Below, in pieces: positions 1 to 5,707 of a DNA stretch of 5,707 nucleotides. Below the pieces are notes generated by a model that searched no databases, had not been told where the DNA came from, and was given only the letters and a program-made list of their open reading frames with translations. Both the position numbers and the translations under genes were made by a program. The stretch comes from Thermoplasmata archaeon. GTDB lineage: Archaea; Thermoplasmatota; Thermoplasmata; Thermoplasmatales; Thermoplasmataceae. How positions within the stretch are numbered: position 1 is the stretch's first letter; each line of letters starts with the position of its first letter. The stretch spans positions 1-5,707 of the forward strand of contig JAKAAE010000107.1 in assembly GCA_021797225.1 (NCBI GenBank), in the 5' to 3' direction.

Positions 1-16
1 TAACCGATTCCGTTTT

Positions 17-1129
17 ATGGATGAACCAAAAATAGTTCAAATCTGCCATGGAAAGATTTATCCTCCCTATATTTCTGCATATGCATTCAGGGTAAATAAT
101 CTTTTAACAGGTTATAATACAACAATTGTTTCCACAGGCGGGATGATTATTGAGGACAATTTTATAAACAATATTAGGGAGTATCGATCGCTGCTTACTA
201 CATTTTATGCAGTATTAAAGGGCAATAGATACTTTGAAATAGCCTTGTCCAGAGGCGAATTTATAAGAAGGAAATACATAGAATCTGTAAAATCCATTAT
301 TTCTGAATCTGATATAGTTATTCTAGAGGGCCCATGGCAATATTATCTTTTTAAAAGTTCTCTAGAGGACAAGTATGTAGTGTACGATGCACATAATGTT
401 GAATCACTTCTCCGAAAAGAGAACAAATACTATGCATATACTGTAGAGCTGGAAAAAGGTCTTGTAAATGATTCCAATCTTATTCTAAGTATGGCAGCGC
501 CGGATATGGATTACTTTATTAATTATTTCCAAGCAAAAAATATTTTTCTTGAAACAATTATGCTCGGTGGTATAACATTTCAATGGAATGGTGAAAATTC
601 AAGGAATATTGTGTTTATAGGGTCAATATACAAACCCAATATTGACGCAGTTAATTTTATACTGGGTATAGCCAGGCAATTGCCTGAATTTCAATTCAAC
701 ATAATTGGAAATGTGAACCTGCACAGATTTCCACATGTGCCTGGAAATGTCAAATTTTATGGAATGTTAACTGAGGATGCAAAAAATAAAATTTTATCAT
801 CCAGCATTCTAGCACTGAATCCAGTATTCGAGGGAGGTGGTAGAAACGTGAAAATGGTTGATTATATTATGCACGGAATACCTATCATTACAACTGAAAT
901 AGGAGCCAGGGGTTTTTCCGAATATAATATAAATAAAGCATTCATAGTTGACAGCGGTGAAAATTATGTTTCAATCATTAAAGAGCTTACATCTAACAAG
1001 GAAATTCTGGAAACAATGTCAAGATCCGTCGAGGAATTAAGAGATGCAATGATTAAAAAAGAGGGTATAGGCAATGCCTCGGATATAATTATAAGAGAAT
1101 ACAGTAAATGGAAATCTAAAAATAAATAA
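17..1129 (+). CDS. GT-B fold glycosyltransferase (GT4-like), substrate unknown
   Basis: This 370-residue protein is likely a retaining glycosyltransferase that moves a sugar from a nucleotide-sugar to a lipid or glycan acceptor at the cytoplasmic membrane face. The N-terminal domain begins with a short strand (KIVQICHGK, 5-13) and contains YDAHNVES (123-130), a pattern common in GT4 enzymes. The C-terminal donor-binding domain begins at NIVFIGSIYKPN (197-208) and carries EGGGRNVK (272-279) followed by an acidic residue, D282, where many relatives have Glu, then HGIPIITT (286-293). There is no signal peptide or membrane segment. The ATG at 17 gives a natural N-terminus, but the frame stays open to the window edge, so an upstream start cannot be excluded; no Shine-Dalgarno is visible in the 16 bases before it. 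The next gene follows after 68 bases with its own promoter-like box. The sugar and acceptor cannot be deduced. Confidence 0.82.
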   Translation: MDEPKIVQICHGKIYPPYISAYAFRVNNLLTGYNTTIVSTGGMIIEDNFINNIREYRSLLTTFYAVLKGNRYFEIALSRGEFIRRKYIESVKSIISESDIVILEGPWQYYLFKSSLEDKYVVYDAHNVESLLRKENKYYAYTVELEKGLVNDSNLILSMAAPDMDYFINYFQAKNIFLETIMLGGITFQWNGENSRNIVFIGSIYKPNIDAVNFILGIARQLPEFQFNIIGNVNLHRFPHVPGNVKFYGMLTEDAKNKILSSSILALNPVFEGGGRNVKMVDYIMHGIPIITTEIGARGFSEYNINKAFIVDSGENYVSIIKELTSNKEILETMSRSVEELRDAMIKKEGIGNASDIIIREYSKWKSKNK

Positions 1130-1169
1130 TAGTTTGCAGTAATTTCAGGGATACTATTTCTGGATTAAA

Positions 1170-1177
1170 TTTATTTA
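1170..1177 (+). promoter_or_regulatory. TATA-like box of cysS, leaderless-type promoter
   Basis: TTTATTTA lies 28 to 21 bases before the ATG at 1198, within a run of A and T beginning at 1167. This is the spacing expected between an archaeal TATA box and its transcription start, so the mRNA would begin at or near the start codon. The absence of any Shine-Dalgarno sequence before 1198 agrees. This is a motif reading only; no transcription start has been mapped. Confidence 0.5.
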
Positions 1178-1197
1178 TTACACTATAATCTGTATTG

Positions 1198-2565
1198 ATG
1201 ATAATTCATAATACACTTGGAGGAGAAAATCAGGAATTTATACCTGAACACCCTGAAAGAATAAATATGTTTGTTTGCGGTCCTACTGTATATGATGATT
1301 CACACATAGGCCATGCAAGAACGAACATATTCTTCGATGTTATTGCCAAATATCTAAGGGCAAGAGGTTATTCTGTTTTTTATCTACAGAATATTACAGA
1401 TATAGATGATAAAATAATCAACAGGGCAAATGAAGAGGGAAAATCATATTCCGATGTTTCAGATTTTTATTTCAAAAGATATCTTTCAGTAATGAAAGCC
1501 CTGAAGATAGACAGTATTAATTATTATGCCCGGGCAAGCCTTTACATAGATGAAATTCAGGATCAGATTAAAAGAATTATGAAAAAAGGATATGCATACG
1601 AAACCGCCGATGGTATATATTTCAGGGTAAAAAAATTCGTTGATTACGGAAAACTTTCAGGCCAGAACATGAATGAAATAAAGGCAAATGCCCGTGGGAC
1701 CATCAATGAGAAGAAAGAAGCACCTGAAGATTTTGTTCTCTGGAAGAAGATGAAGCCCGGGGAACCGTACTGGGATTCTCCATGGGGTAAAGGCAGACCT
1801 GGATGGCATATAGAAGATACGGCTATTACCGAGGCATATTTTGGAACAAAATACGATATCCATGGGGGTGGAAGCGACTTAATATTTCCACATCATGAGG
1901 CAGAAATTGCTCAGATGAGGTCAATCAGTGGTGAGAAGTATCTAGCACGCTACTGGATCCATACAGGCATGGTAAACATAAACAGTGAAAAAATGTCAAA
2001 ATCATTGAAAAATTTCATAAAAACAGCAGATGTACTTAAAAAATACAGACCGGAAGTACTCCGATTTGCCATGGTAAATTCTAATTACAATACCATAATA
2101 GATTATTCAGAACAGTTAATGGAGGATTCAAAAAACGCAGTGGAAAAAATAAATATACTTTACAGGAAACTCAAGGATTTCAGGGGTGTTTCCGGTAAGT
2201 ATACCATAAAAAGCGATGAGGTAATAAACAATTTAAATAATATTATGGACAAAAACTTTGATACGAGAACTCTAATAAGAGAACTATTATCATTCGTTTC
2301 TGACACAAATAAGAATTTAGAAGAATTATCACCCGAATCTGCTGTAGGGGCTGTAAAAGTTATAGAATATTGTGATTCTTTTCTTTCAATCATTTACAAT
2401 TCAACAATGAATGCGGACTGGATCATAGATCTTGCGGTAGAAATAAGAAACCAGGCTAGAAAAAACAAAAATTATGAGTTATCTGATTATATAAGGAAAG
2501 AACTGCAGAAACATAACATATACATAGAAGATAATGGAAATAGCACAACGTGGTTAAACTCGTGA
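1198..2565 (+). CDS. cysS: Cysteinyl-tRNA synthetase (CysRS)
   Basis: This class I aminoacyl-tRNA synthetase (EC 6.1.1.16) activates cysteine with ATP and loads it onto tRNA-Cys in the cytoplasm. It has 455 residues, close to the E. coli enzyme (461). The Rossmann fold holds the CGPTVYD motif with zinc-ligand Cys27, the HIGH signature (36-39), GWHIE (202-206), DIHGGGSDL (220-228), PHHEAEIAQ (231-239, with zinc ligands His232 and Glu236) and KMSKS (265-269). A helical anticodon-binding region follows, ending near TTW (450-452). The residue after GWHIE is Asp207, where E. coli has zinc-ligand Cys209. I chose the ATG at 1198 over the TTG just before it (1195) because the TATA-like box is correctly placed for a leaderless start there. 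The gene is intact and probably monocistronic. The enzyme means that Cys-tRNA is made directly, so the tRNA-dependent Sep/Cys route of some methanogens is not required. Confidence 0.97.
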   Translation: MIIHNTLGGENQEFIPEHPERINMFVCGPTVYDDSHIGHARTNIFFDVIAKYLRARGYSVFYLQNITDIDDKIINRANEEGKSYSDVSDFYFKRYLSVMKALKIDSINYYARASLYIDEIQDQIKRIMKKGYAYETADGIYFRVKKFVDYGKLSGQNMNEIKANARGTINEKKEAPEDFVLWKKMKPGEPYWDSPWGKGRPGWHIEDTAITEAYFGTKYDIHGGGSDLIFPHHEAEIAQMRSISGEKYLARYWIHTGMVNINSEKMSKSLKNFIKTADVLKKYRPEVLRFAMVNSNYNTIIDYSEQLMEDSKNAVEKINILYRKLKDFRGVSGKYTIKSDEVINNLNNIMDKNFDTRTLIRELLSFVSDTNKNLEELSPESAVGAVKVIEYCDSFLSIIYNSTMNADWIIDLAVEIRNQARKNKNYELSDYIRKELQKHNIYIEDNGNSTTWLNS

Positions 2566-2606
2566 GATTGTGAGGAGGAATAGATTTCAATAATCAGTTT
2601 GTAATG

Positions 2607-2616
2607 TATTTTTATT
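2607..2616 (+). terminator. Possible T-rich terminator of cysS
   Basis: TATTTTTATT begins about 41 bases after the cysS stop codon and includes a run of five T. Archaeal termination often depends on T-rich tracts without a required hairpin, and no stem is seen just upstream. In DNA this AT-rich such a tract may occur by chance. Confidence 0.22.
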
Positions 2617-2622
2617 AAATTC

Positions 2623-2634
2623 ATATTAGTATCA
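2623..2634 (+). repeat. 12-base direct repeat, first of two copies
   Basis: ATATTAGTATCA occurs here and again at 2784-2795, 161 bases downstream in the same intergenic region. The copies are exact over 12 bases and diverge on both sides. There are only two copies, so this is not a CRISPR array. It could be a paired regulator site, a trace of duplication, or chance in AT-rich sequence. Confidence 0.4.
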
Positions 2635-2660
2635 ATCATCTAGTAAGTATAGGAATAATT

Positions 2661-2732
2661 GGCTTATTACACTACCATGGTGACTCTATGAAGAATTGTT
2701 AATATTATAATTCAAATCGGTGTATAATAACC
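2661..2732. repeat. Imperfect inverted repeat in intergenic DNA
   Basis: The left arm 2661-2672 (GGCTTATTACAC) pairs with the right arm 2720-2732 (GTGTATAATAACC). Read as a stem, it has 2 GC pairs, a bulged C2663, 6 A-T pairs, a two-base bulge (2723-2724) and 3 further pairs, 11 pairs in all, enclosing 47 bases. The loop contains a small palindrome, ACCATGGT (2674-2681). Total length is near that of a tRNA, but no D, anticodon or T arms form. The arms are mostly A-T pairs, so RNA stability in a warm-growing organism would be modest; a DNA role or a decayed element is equally possible. Confidence 0.35.
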
Positions 2733-2837
2733 TAGATGTATATCAATTTACATACTTCAAATTACTGATAGTCTTCAACAGTTATATTAGTATCATTATG
2801 CAAGAATTGCTGACACTTAAACACATAACAAAAGAGA

Positions 2838-2845
2838 TTATAAAA
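2838..2845 (+). promoter_or_regulatory. Secondary TATA-like box upstream of pncA
   Basis: TTATAAAA, preceded by a purine-rich stretch (AAAAGAGA) that could serve as a TFB-recognition element, is the best textbook TATA box in the region. Transcription would begin near 2866, giving the nicotinamidase gene a leader of about 60 bases with no Shine-Dalgarno before either candidate ATG (2896 or 2926). It may be an alternative promoter for this operon, drive a short noncoding RNA, or be coincidental. Confidence 0.3.
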
Positions 2846-2900
2846 TGTCCTGGTTATTTACAATTATTGATTGATCTCATTTACAGAATTCATAAATGCT

Positions 2901-2909
2901 TAATATAAA
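2901..2909 (+). promoter_or_regulatory. TATA-like box next to pncA start
   Basis: TAATATAAA ends 17 bases before the ATG at 2926, slightly closer than the box in front of cysS. It would support leaderless transcription beginning at or a few bases after 2926. This box lies downstream of the earlier in-frame ATG at 2896, so if it is the real promoter, translation cannot begin at 2896. Confidence 0.4.
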
Positions 2910-2925
2910 TTATTCATTTCTGTGT

Positions 2926-3480
2926 ATGGATTCAGTTAAAAATTCCTGTATACTTATTATTGATATGATTAATGATTTTGTCAATGGAAAATTCGGCAAT
3001 TCTAATGCAGTAATGGCTGTTAAGAATACCACAAATACACTAAAAAACCTAAATGGAAAAATTCCTGTGATATTTGCCAAGGATGATCATATTGAAAATG
3101 ATCCAGAATTCAAAGTGTGGGGTGAACATGCATTACATGGAACGCATGGATCAGAGATTGTTGATGAACTCCGTGAATTTCCTGATTATATCATTAACAA
3201 AAGGCATTTTGATGCATTTTTCGATACGGATCTGGATTCACTTCTGAGAGCATTGGAAATCAGTAAGCTATACATATTCGGTATTTCAACTGATATCTGC
3301 GTGGAACATACCTGTGCCGGTGCATTCTTTAGATATTATAAAGTAGAGGTTGTATCTGATTTATGTGCATGTATAGATAACTCGAGGCAGATATCTTCAC
3401 TGAATAACATTAAAATAAATTATGGATATAACGCTATAAATTCGGATAAATTAAAACAAGAGGTATTTAAAAATGAATAA
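2926..3480 (+). CDS. pncA: Nicotinamidase-like cysteine hydrolase
   Basis: This isochorismatase-fold hydrolase probably deamidates nicotinamide to nicotinate and ammonia. Numbering from the ATG at 2926 (184 residues), the Asp-Lys-Cys triad is Asp13 in IIDMINDF, Lys92 in NKRHFDAFF and Cys125 in GISTDICVEHT. Asp53 and His55 (AKDDHI) and His68 (WGEHALHGT) match the metal-binding residues of nicotinamidases, which favours that activity over a generic isochorismatase. An in-frame ATG at 2896 would add ten residues, but it lies before the nearest TATA-like box, and the family normally begins only a few residues before the catalytic Asp strand. The stop codon overlaps the start of the nicotinate phosphoribosyltransferase gene, the enzyme that uses its product. 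That coupling is the strongest support for the assignment. It is cytoplasmic, with no signal peptide. Confidence 0.85.
   Translation: MDSVKNSCILIIDMINDFVNGKFGNSNAVMAVKNTTNTLKNLNGKIPVIFAKDDHIENDPEFKVWGEHALHGTHGSEIVDELREFPDYIINKRHFDAFFDTDLDSLLRALEISKLYIFGISTDICVEHTCAGAFFRYYKVEVVSDLCACIDNSRQISSLNNIKINYGYNAINSDKLKQEVFKNE
3460..3464 (+). promoter_or_regulatory. Ribosome-binding site of pncB, inside pncA
   Basis: GAGGT lies eight bases before the ATG at 3473, within the last codons of pncA. It fixes the pncB start at 3473 rather than the in-frame ATG at 3488. It also fits the archaeal pattern in which first genes are leaderless and internal operon genes use Shine-Dalgarno sites. Confidence 0.7.
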
Positions 3481-4633
3481 ATTCGTAATGGCAAATGATT
3501 CTGATATAATAAGCGGGGTTGTTACTGATGTGTATTTCGAGAAAACAAAAAAGTACCTTGAGCTAATGCATTCAAATCCCTTTGTATCTATGGAAATTAC
3601 TACACAATCGTCTACATATGAATATATTGATTTTACAGGTTTAAATGATGTTATTTCACTCTTAAAATCACATAATTTAAGTGTTTATGCCCTCCCTGAG
3701 GGAACCGTCATTAAGCCCAGGGATGTGAATGGAGTGCCTGTTCCATTTATCAGAATTCAGGGTAAGTATCTAGATTTTGCAGAATTTGAAACTCCATTAC
3801 TGGGCTTCATATGCCAGGCTTCAGGCGTTTCTTCTTACTCTGCTCTCATTAAAAAATCTCTGGGAGATATCCCGTTTATCTCATTTGGAATCAGGAGAAT
3901 GCATCCTGCAATATCGGCTATGATTGACAGGTCCTCCTACATAGGTGGTGCTTCTGGAGTTTCCGGAGTATTCAGTTCCAGAATTCTTGGGATAAAACCT
4001 TCTGGAACAATGCCACATGCACTTTCACTGATACTGGGAGACCATGAGGCGTGGAAGGTGCAGTATGAAAACTCAGATTTCAGGGTTTTTCTTATAGATA
4101 CCTATATGGATGAAAAATTCGCAGCGATGAAAGCAGCAGAGGAGTTTCCCGATATAGATTATATAAGGCTCGATACCCCATCCTCAAGGAGAGGAAATTT
4201 CCCCAATCTCATCAGGGAAATAAGATGGGAACTAGACATTAGAAATCATCAGAATATAAAAATAATGGTCTCTGGTGGTATCAAACTTGAGGATATACCG
4301 GAACTGGTCAATGCCGGTGTGAAATCATTCGGCATAGGAACTTCTATATCATCTGCTAAACCAGTAGATTTTGGTATGGACATAGTAAATATAGATGGCA
4401 GGGATATTACAAAACGGGGCAAATTTTCAGGCATAAAAAATGTATTCAGGTGTCCAGAATGCCATACAGTGATAGTCCAGGTATCTTCAGAGAAGCCGTC
4501 ATGTTCCTGTGGGCATAAGATGGATAATATTATGAAAAACTATATGGATAAAGGAAAAATAATTTTTGATGATTCTCTTGAAATGATCAGGGCAAGGTCT
4601 TTGAATGAAATAGACTCTATTCTGGAATTATAA
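3473..4633 (+). CDS. pncB: Nicotinate phosphoribosyltransferase, Thermoplasma type
   Basis: The enzyme joins nicotinate to PRPP, normally with ATP hydrolysis, to give nicotinate mononucleotide and pyrophosphate (EC 6.3.4.21), the committing step of the Preiss-Handler NAD salvage route. The 386 residues follow the structurally known Thermoplasma acidophilum enzyme from MNKF at the N-terminus onward, as far as I can recall it. Visible motifs are DFTGL (53-57), YALPEGT (72-78), FGIRRMHP (138-145), GTMPHAL (178-184, whose His182 is the expected phosphorylated histidine), DTYMDEKF (209-216), RLDTPSSRRGNF (232-243), the phosphate-binding VSGG (266-269) and GIGTSISS (287-294). A zinc-knuckle-like tail has Cys327, Cys330, Cys344 and Cys346. 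The start overlaps the pncA stop by eight bases and is preceded by a Shine-Dalgarno site, so the two genes are co-transcribed. The final Leu-stop (TTATAA) is shared with the convergent permease gene. Confidence 0.95.
   Translation: MNKFVMANDSDIISGVVTDVYFEKTKKYLELMHSNPFVSMEITTQSSTYEYIDFTGLNDVISLLKSHNLSVYALPEGTVIKPRDVNGVPVPFIRIQGKYLDFAEFETPLLGFICQASGVSSYSALIKKSLGDIPFISFGIRRMHPAISAMIDRSSYIGGASGVSGVFSSRILGIKPSGTMPHALSLILGDHEAWKVQYENSDFRVFLIDTYMDEKFAAMKAAEEFPDIDYIRLDTPSSRRGNFPNLIREIRWELDIRNHQNIKIMVSGGIKLEDIPELVNAGVKSFGIGTSISSAKPVDFGMDIVNIDGRDITKRGKFSGIKNVFRCPECHTVIVQVSSEKPSCSCGHKMDNIMKNYMDKGKIIFDDSLEMIRARSLNEIDSILEL
4628..4633. other. Shared palindromic stop: overlap of convergent genes
   Basis: TTATAA equals its own reverse complement. 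Read forward it is Leu-stop for pncB; read in reverse it is Leu-stop for the permease. The two genes thus overlap tail to tail by six bases and leave no intergenic terminator, so transcription of each must end inside the other gene. Confidence 0.95.
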
Positions 4634-5707
4634 GGAGAAATCGCCCAGATTATCCAGATGATTCCTGTATTTTGTATACATTATCACAACGGTGATTGCT
4701 AAAACGACAACCCATACAAGTGAACCATATACCCCGTATATGTAAGGTGCACTGAGATCAAAATAGACAGCTGCTATTATTGCCCCTACAAGTGTTATAC
4801 TTGATATTCCCGGTATAATTATATGCCTGAATATGTGAGTTCTCATGCCCCTCTTTTTCAGATACATATGAAGGGAGGTGTTTGTAAGAATATGCACAAT
4901 GTACGATATCGGAGATTCAAGTACAAGTAAAAATACACTTGAATATAACAATGCGTCTATAATTTTTCCAGGATAAAGTAGTTCAAATGATATTCCAGTG
5001 GCAAGAACAATAGCAAGTGATACAACTGTGATAAATAGTATGGCGTAAACCGGCACCCCCCGGGTGTTTGTTCTGGATAGTTTTTCCGGTACAACACCCT
5101 CTCTGGATAGAGAAAAAATTACTCTGGATGCATTTGTGCCCAGGGATACAGTTGCCGTAAAGAATGAGTTTATAACAATAATTAAAAGGACAACAAATGG
5201 AATTATGCCCATTCCCACAAATCCATCCTTATAAATAGAGAGAACGGGATATGCTCCAATACCTGCACCTGTGCCGAAGCTGGACATATTCAGGTAACCC
5301 CATGATATTACCTCAGCATACGATGCAAGAATTATAGTAACGCCAAGAATTAAAATACTGGCTATTATAGATCGGGGAACATTTTTTTTAGGATTCTTGG
5401 TTTCCTCGGCAATAGGTATTGAACCACCAACACCAACAAAGGACCCTATTGCATACACCATCATGGCCATGAGAATGATAAAGTTGCCACCCACCGGGAT
5501 AGCAGTAAATGGTTTGATTGATAATGATGTGTGGTTTACTCCGATAAGATAAATAGACGTTGAAATAAAGAATACAACCTCTATAAGAATTGCATATGAA
5601 ACATACTTCAATGAAGGCTTAATCCCCTTGTAAATAAGAAAACTAACAAAAAGGATAAATGCCACTGTAACCGGAATCCACAGTATATTGACATATGGAA
5701 CGGTGAT
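4628..5707 (-). CDS. APC-family amino-acid permease, partial (C-terminal part)
   Basis: This membrane transporter is probably a secondary carrier for amino acids or related amines; its substrate cannot be read from sequence. The frame is open to the right edge, so the N-terminus, promoter and roughly the first few helices are outside; a GTG at 5665 is internal, because residues before it continue a hydrophobic helix. Of 359 visible residues, about nine membrane segments lie near 8-27, 35-56, 73-98, 114-136, 164-189, 218-238, 250-274, 296-317 and 322-345. Family signatures are the EETKNPKKNVPRS loop (101-113), directly after a glycine-rich segment (SFVGVGG), and RVIFSLSREG (195-204) followed by GVPVYA (217-222). 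A basic loop (KKRGMRTHIFRH) precedes the last two helices. It converges on pncB and overlaps it by six bases; nothing ties its function to NAD salvage. Confidence 0.9.
   Translation of the reverse strand: MTVPYVNILWIPVTVAFILFVSFLIYKGIKPSLKYVSYAILIEVVFFISTSIYLIGVNHTSLSIKPFTAIPVGGNFIILMAMMVYAIGSFVGVGGSIPIAEETKNPKKNVPRSIIASILILGVTIILASYAEVISWGYLNMSSFGTGAGIGAYPVLSIYKDGFVGMGIIPFVVLLIIVINSFFTATVSLGTNASRVIFSLSREGVVPEKLSRTNTRGVPVYAILFITVVSLAIVLATGISFELLYPGKIIDALLYSSVFLLVLESPISYIVHILTNTSLHMYLKKRGMRTHIFRHIIIPGISSITLVGAIIAAVYFDLSAPYIYGVYGSLVWVVVLAITVVIMYTKYRNHLDNLGDFSL

Larger units (their letters stand above)
2566..2925. other. Long intergenic region, no convincing gene
   Basis: These 360 bases between cysS and the nicotinamidase gene are very AT-rich. 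All three forward frames are repeatedly interrupted. The only longer open stretch (from a GTG at 2722 by sense reading, ending at 2908) has no ribosome-binding site, runs past the downstream promoter-like box, and yields a protein I cannot place. No tRNA cloverleaf, rRNA or CRISPR repeat is seen. The region contains an orphan Shine-Dalgarno-like site (2573-2578), a T-rich tract (2607-2616), an imperfect inverted repeat (2661-2732), a 12-base direct repeat (2623-2634 and 2784-2795) and two TATA-like boxes. It may be the remains of a lost gene plus the promoter of the next operon, or it may encode a small RNA; the sequence alone does not decide. Confidence 0.6.

Noticed and set aside
1657..1863. 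Open frame of 68 codons on the - strand within cysS
   Set aside because: It lies wholly antisense to a strongly conserved part of CysRS and its product shows no domain.
2160..2393. Open frame of 77 codons on the - strand within cysS
   Set aside because: It lies antisense to the helical part of CysRS, with no start signals and no recognisable product.
2661..2732. Possible tRNA gene, from the 72-base size and a TTCAAATC stretch at 2711-2718
   Set aside because: The seven-base acceptor stem, T stem and anticodon arm do not pair, and the arms are far too AT-rich for a working archaeal tRNA.
2720..2908. Open frame of 62 codons on the + strand beginning with GTG, and its shorter ATG version from 2798
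   Set aside because: It has no ribosome-binding site or correctly spaced TATA box, its product is a low-complexity AT-driven sequence I cannot match to a family, and it runs into the pncA promoter region.
4249..4434. Open frame of 61 codons on the - strand within pncB
   Set aside because: It lies antisense to conserved phosphoribosyltransferase motifs and has no supporting signals.
4634..4637. GGAG directly after the pncB stop as a ribosome-binding site
   Set aside because: No forward gene follows; these bases encode the C-terminus of the permease on the other strand.
5663..5665. GTG as the start codon of the permease
   Set aside because: The frame continues upstream to the window edge and encodes the first half of a membrane helix, so this is an internal Val and the gene is truncated by the window.

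Overview
The window looks like ordinary chromosomal DNA from an AT-rich archaeon of the Thermoplasmatales type (Thermoplasma, Picrophilus or Ferroplasma relatives). Three things point there. The nicotinate phosphoribosyltransferase follows the Thermoplasma acidophilum enzyme closely as I remember it, including a C-terminal cysteine knuckle. The genes opening transcription units have TATA-like boxes just upstream of their start codons and no Shine-Dalgarno site, while an internal operon gene has one. The coding sequence is strongly A/T-biased throughout. The genus is an inference.

Layout: (1) 17-1129 (+), a GT-B fold glycosyltransferase whose start lies close to the left edge. (2) 1198-2565 (+), cysteinyl-tRNA synthetase, with its own TATA-like box and probable leaderless start. 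(3) 2566-2925, about 360 bases without a convincing gene; it holds an orphan Shine-Dalgarno-like site, a T-rich possible terminator, an imperfect inverted repeat, a short direct repeat and two TATA-like boxes. (4) 2926-3480 and 3473-4633 (+), an overlapping gene pair for a nicotinamidase-like hydrolase and nicotinate phosphoribosyltransferase. (5) 4628-5707 (-), an APC-family amino-acid permease, convergent with pair 4 and cut by the right edge.

The clearest functional unit is the pncA-pncB pair. Nicotinamide is deamidated to nicotinate, which is joined to PRPP to give nicotinate mononucleotide, the Preiss-Handler route of NAD salvage. The glycosyltransferase, the synthetase and the permease have no evident pathway link to it.

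I do not see an undescribed system here. The points worth a second look are small: an Asp replacing one canonical zinc-ligand Cys in the synthetase, a palindromic TTATAA that ends two convergent genes at once, an orphan ribosome-binding site after cysS, and structured repeats in the long intergenic stretch.
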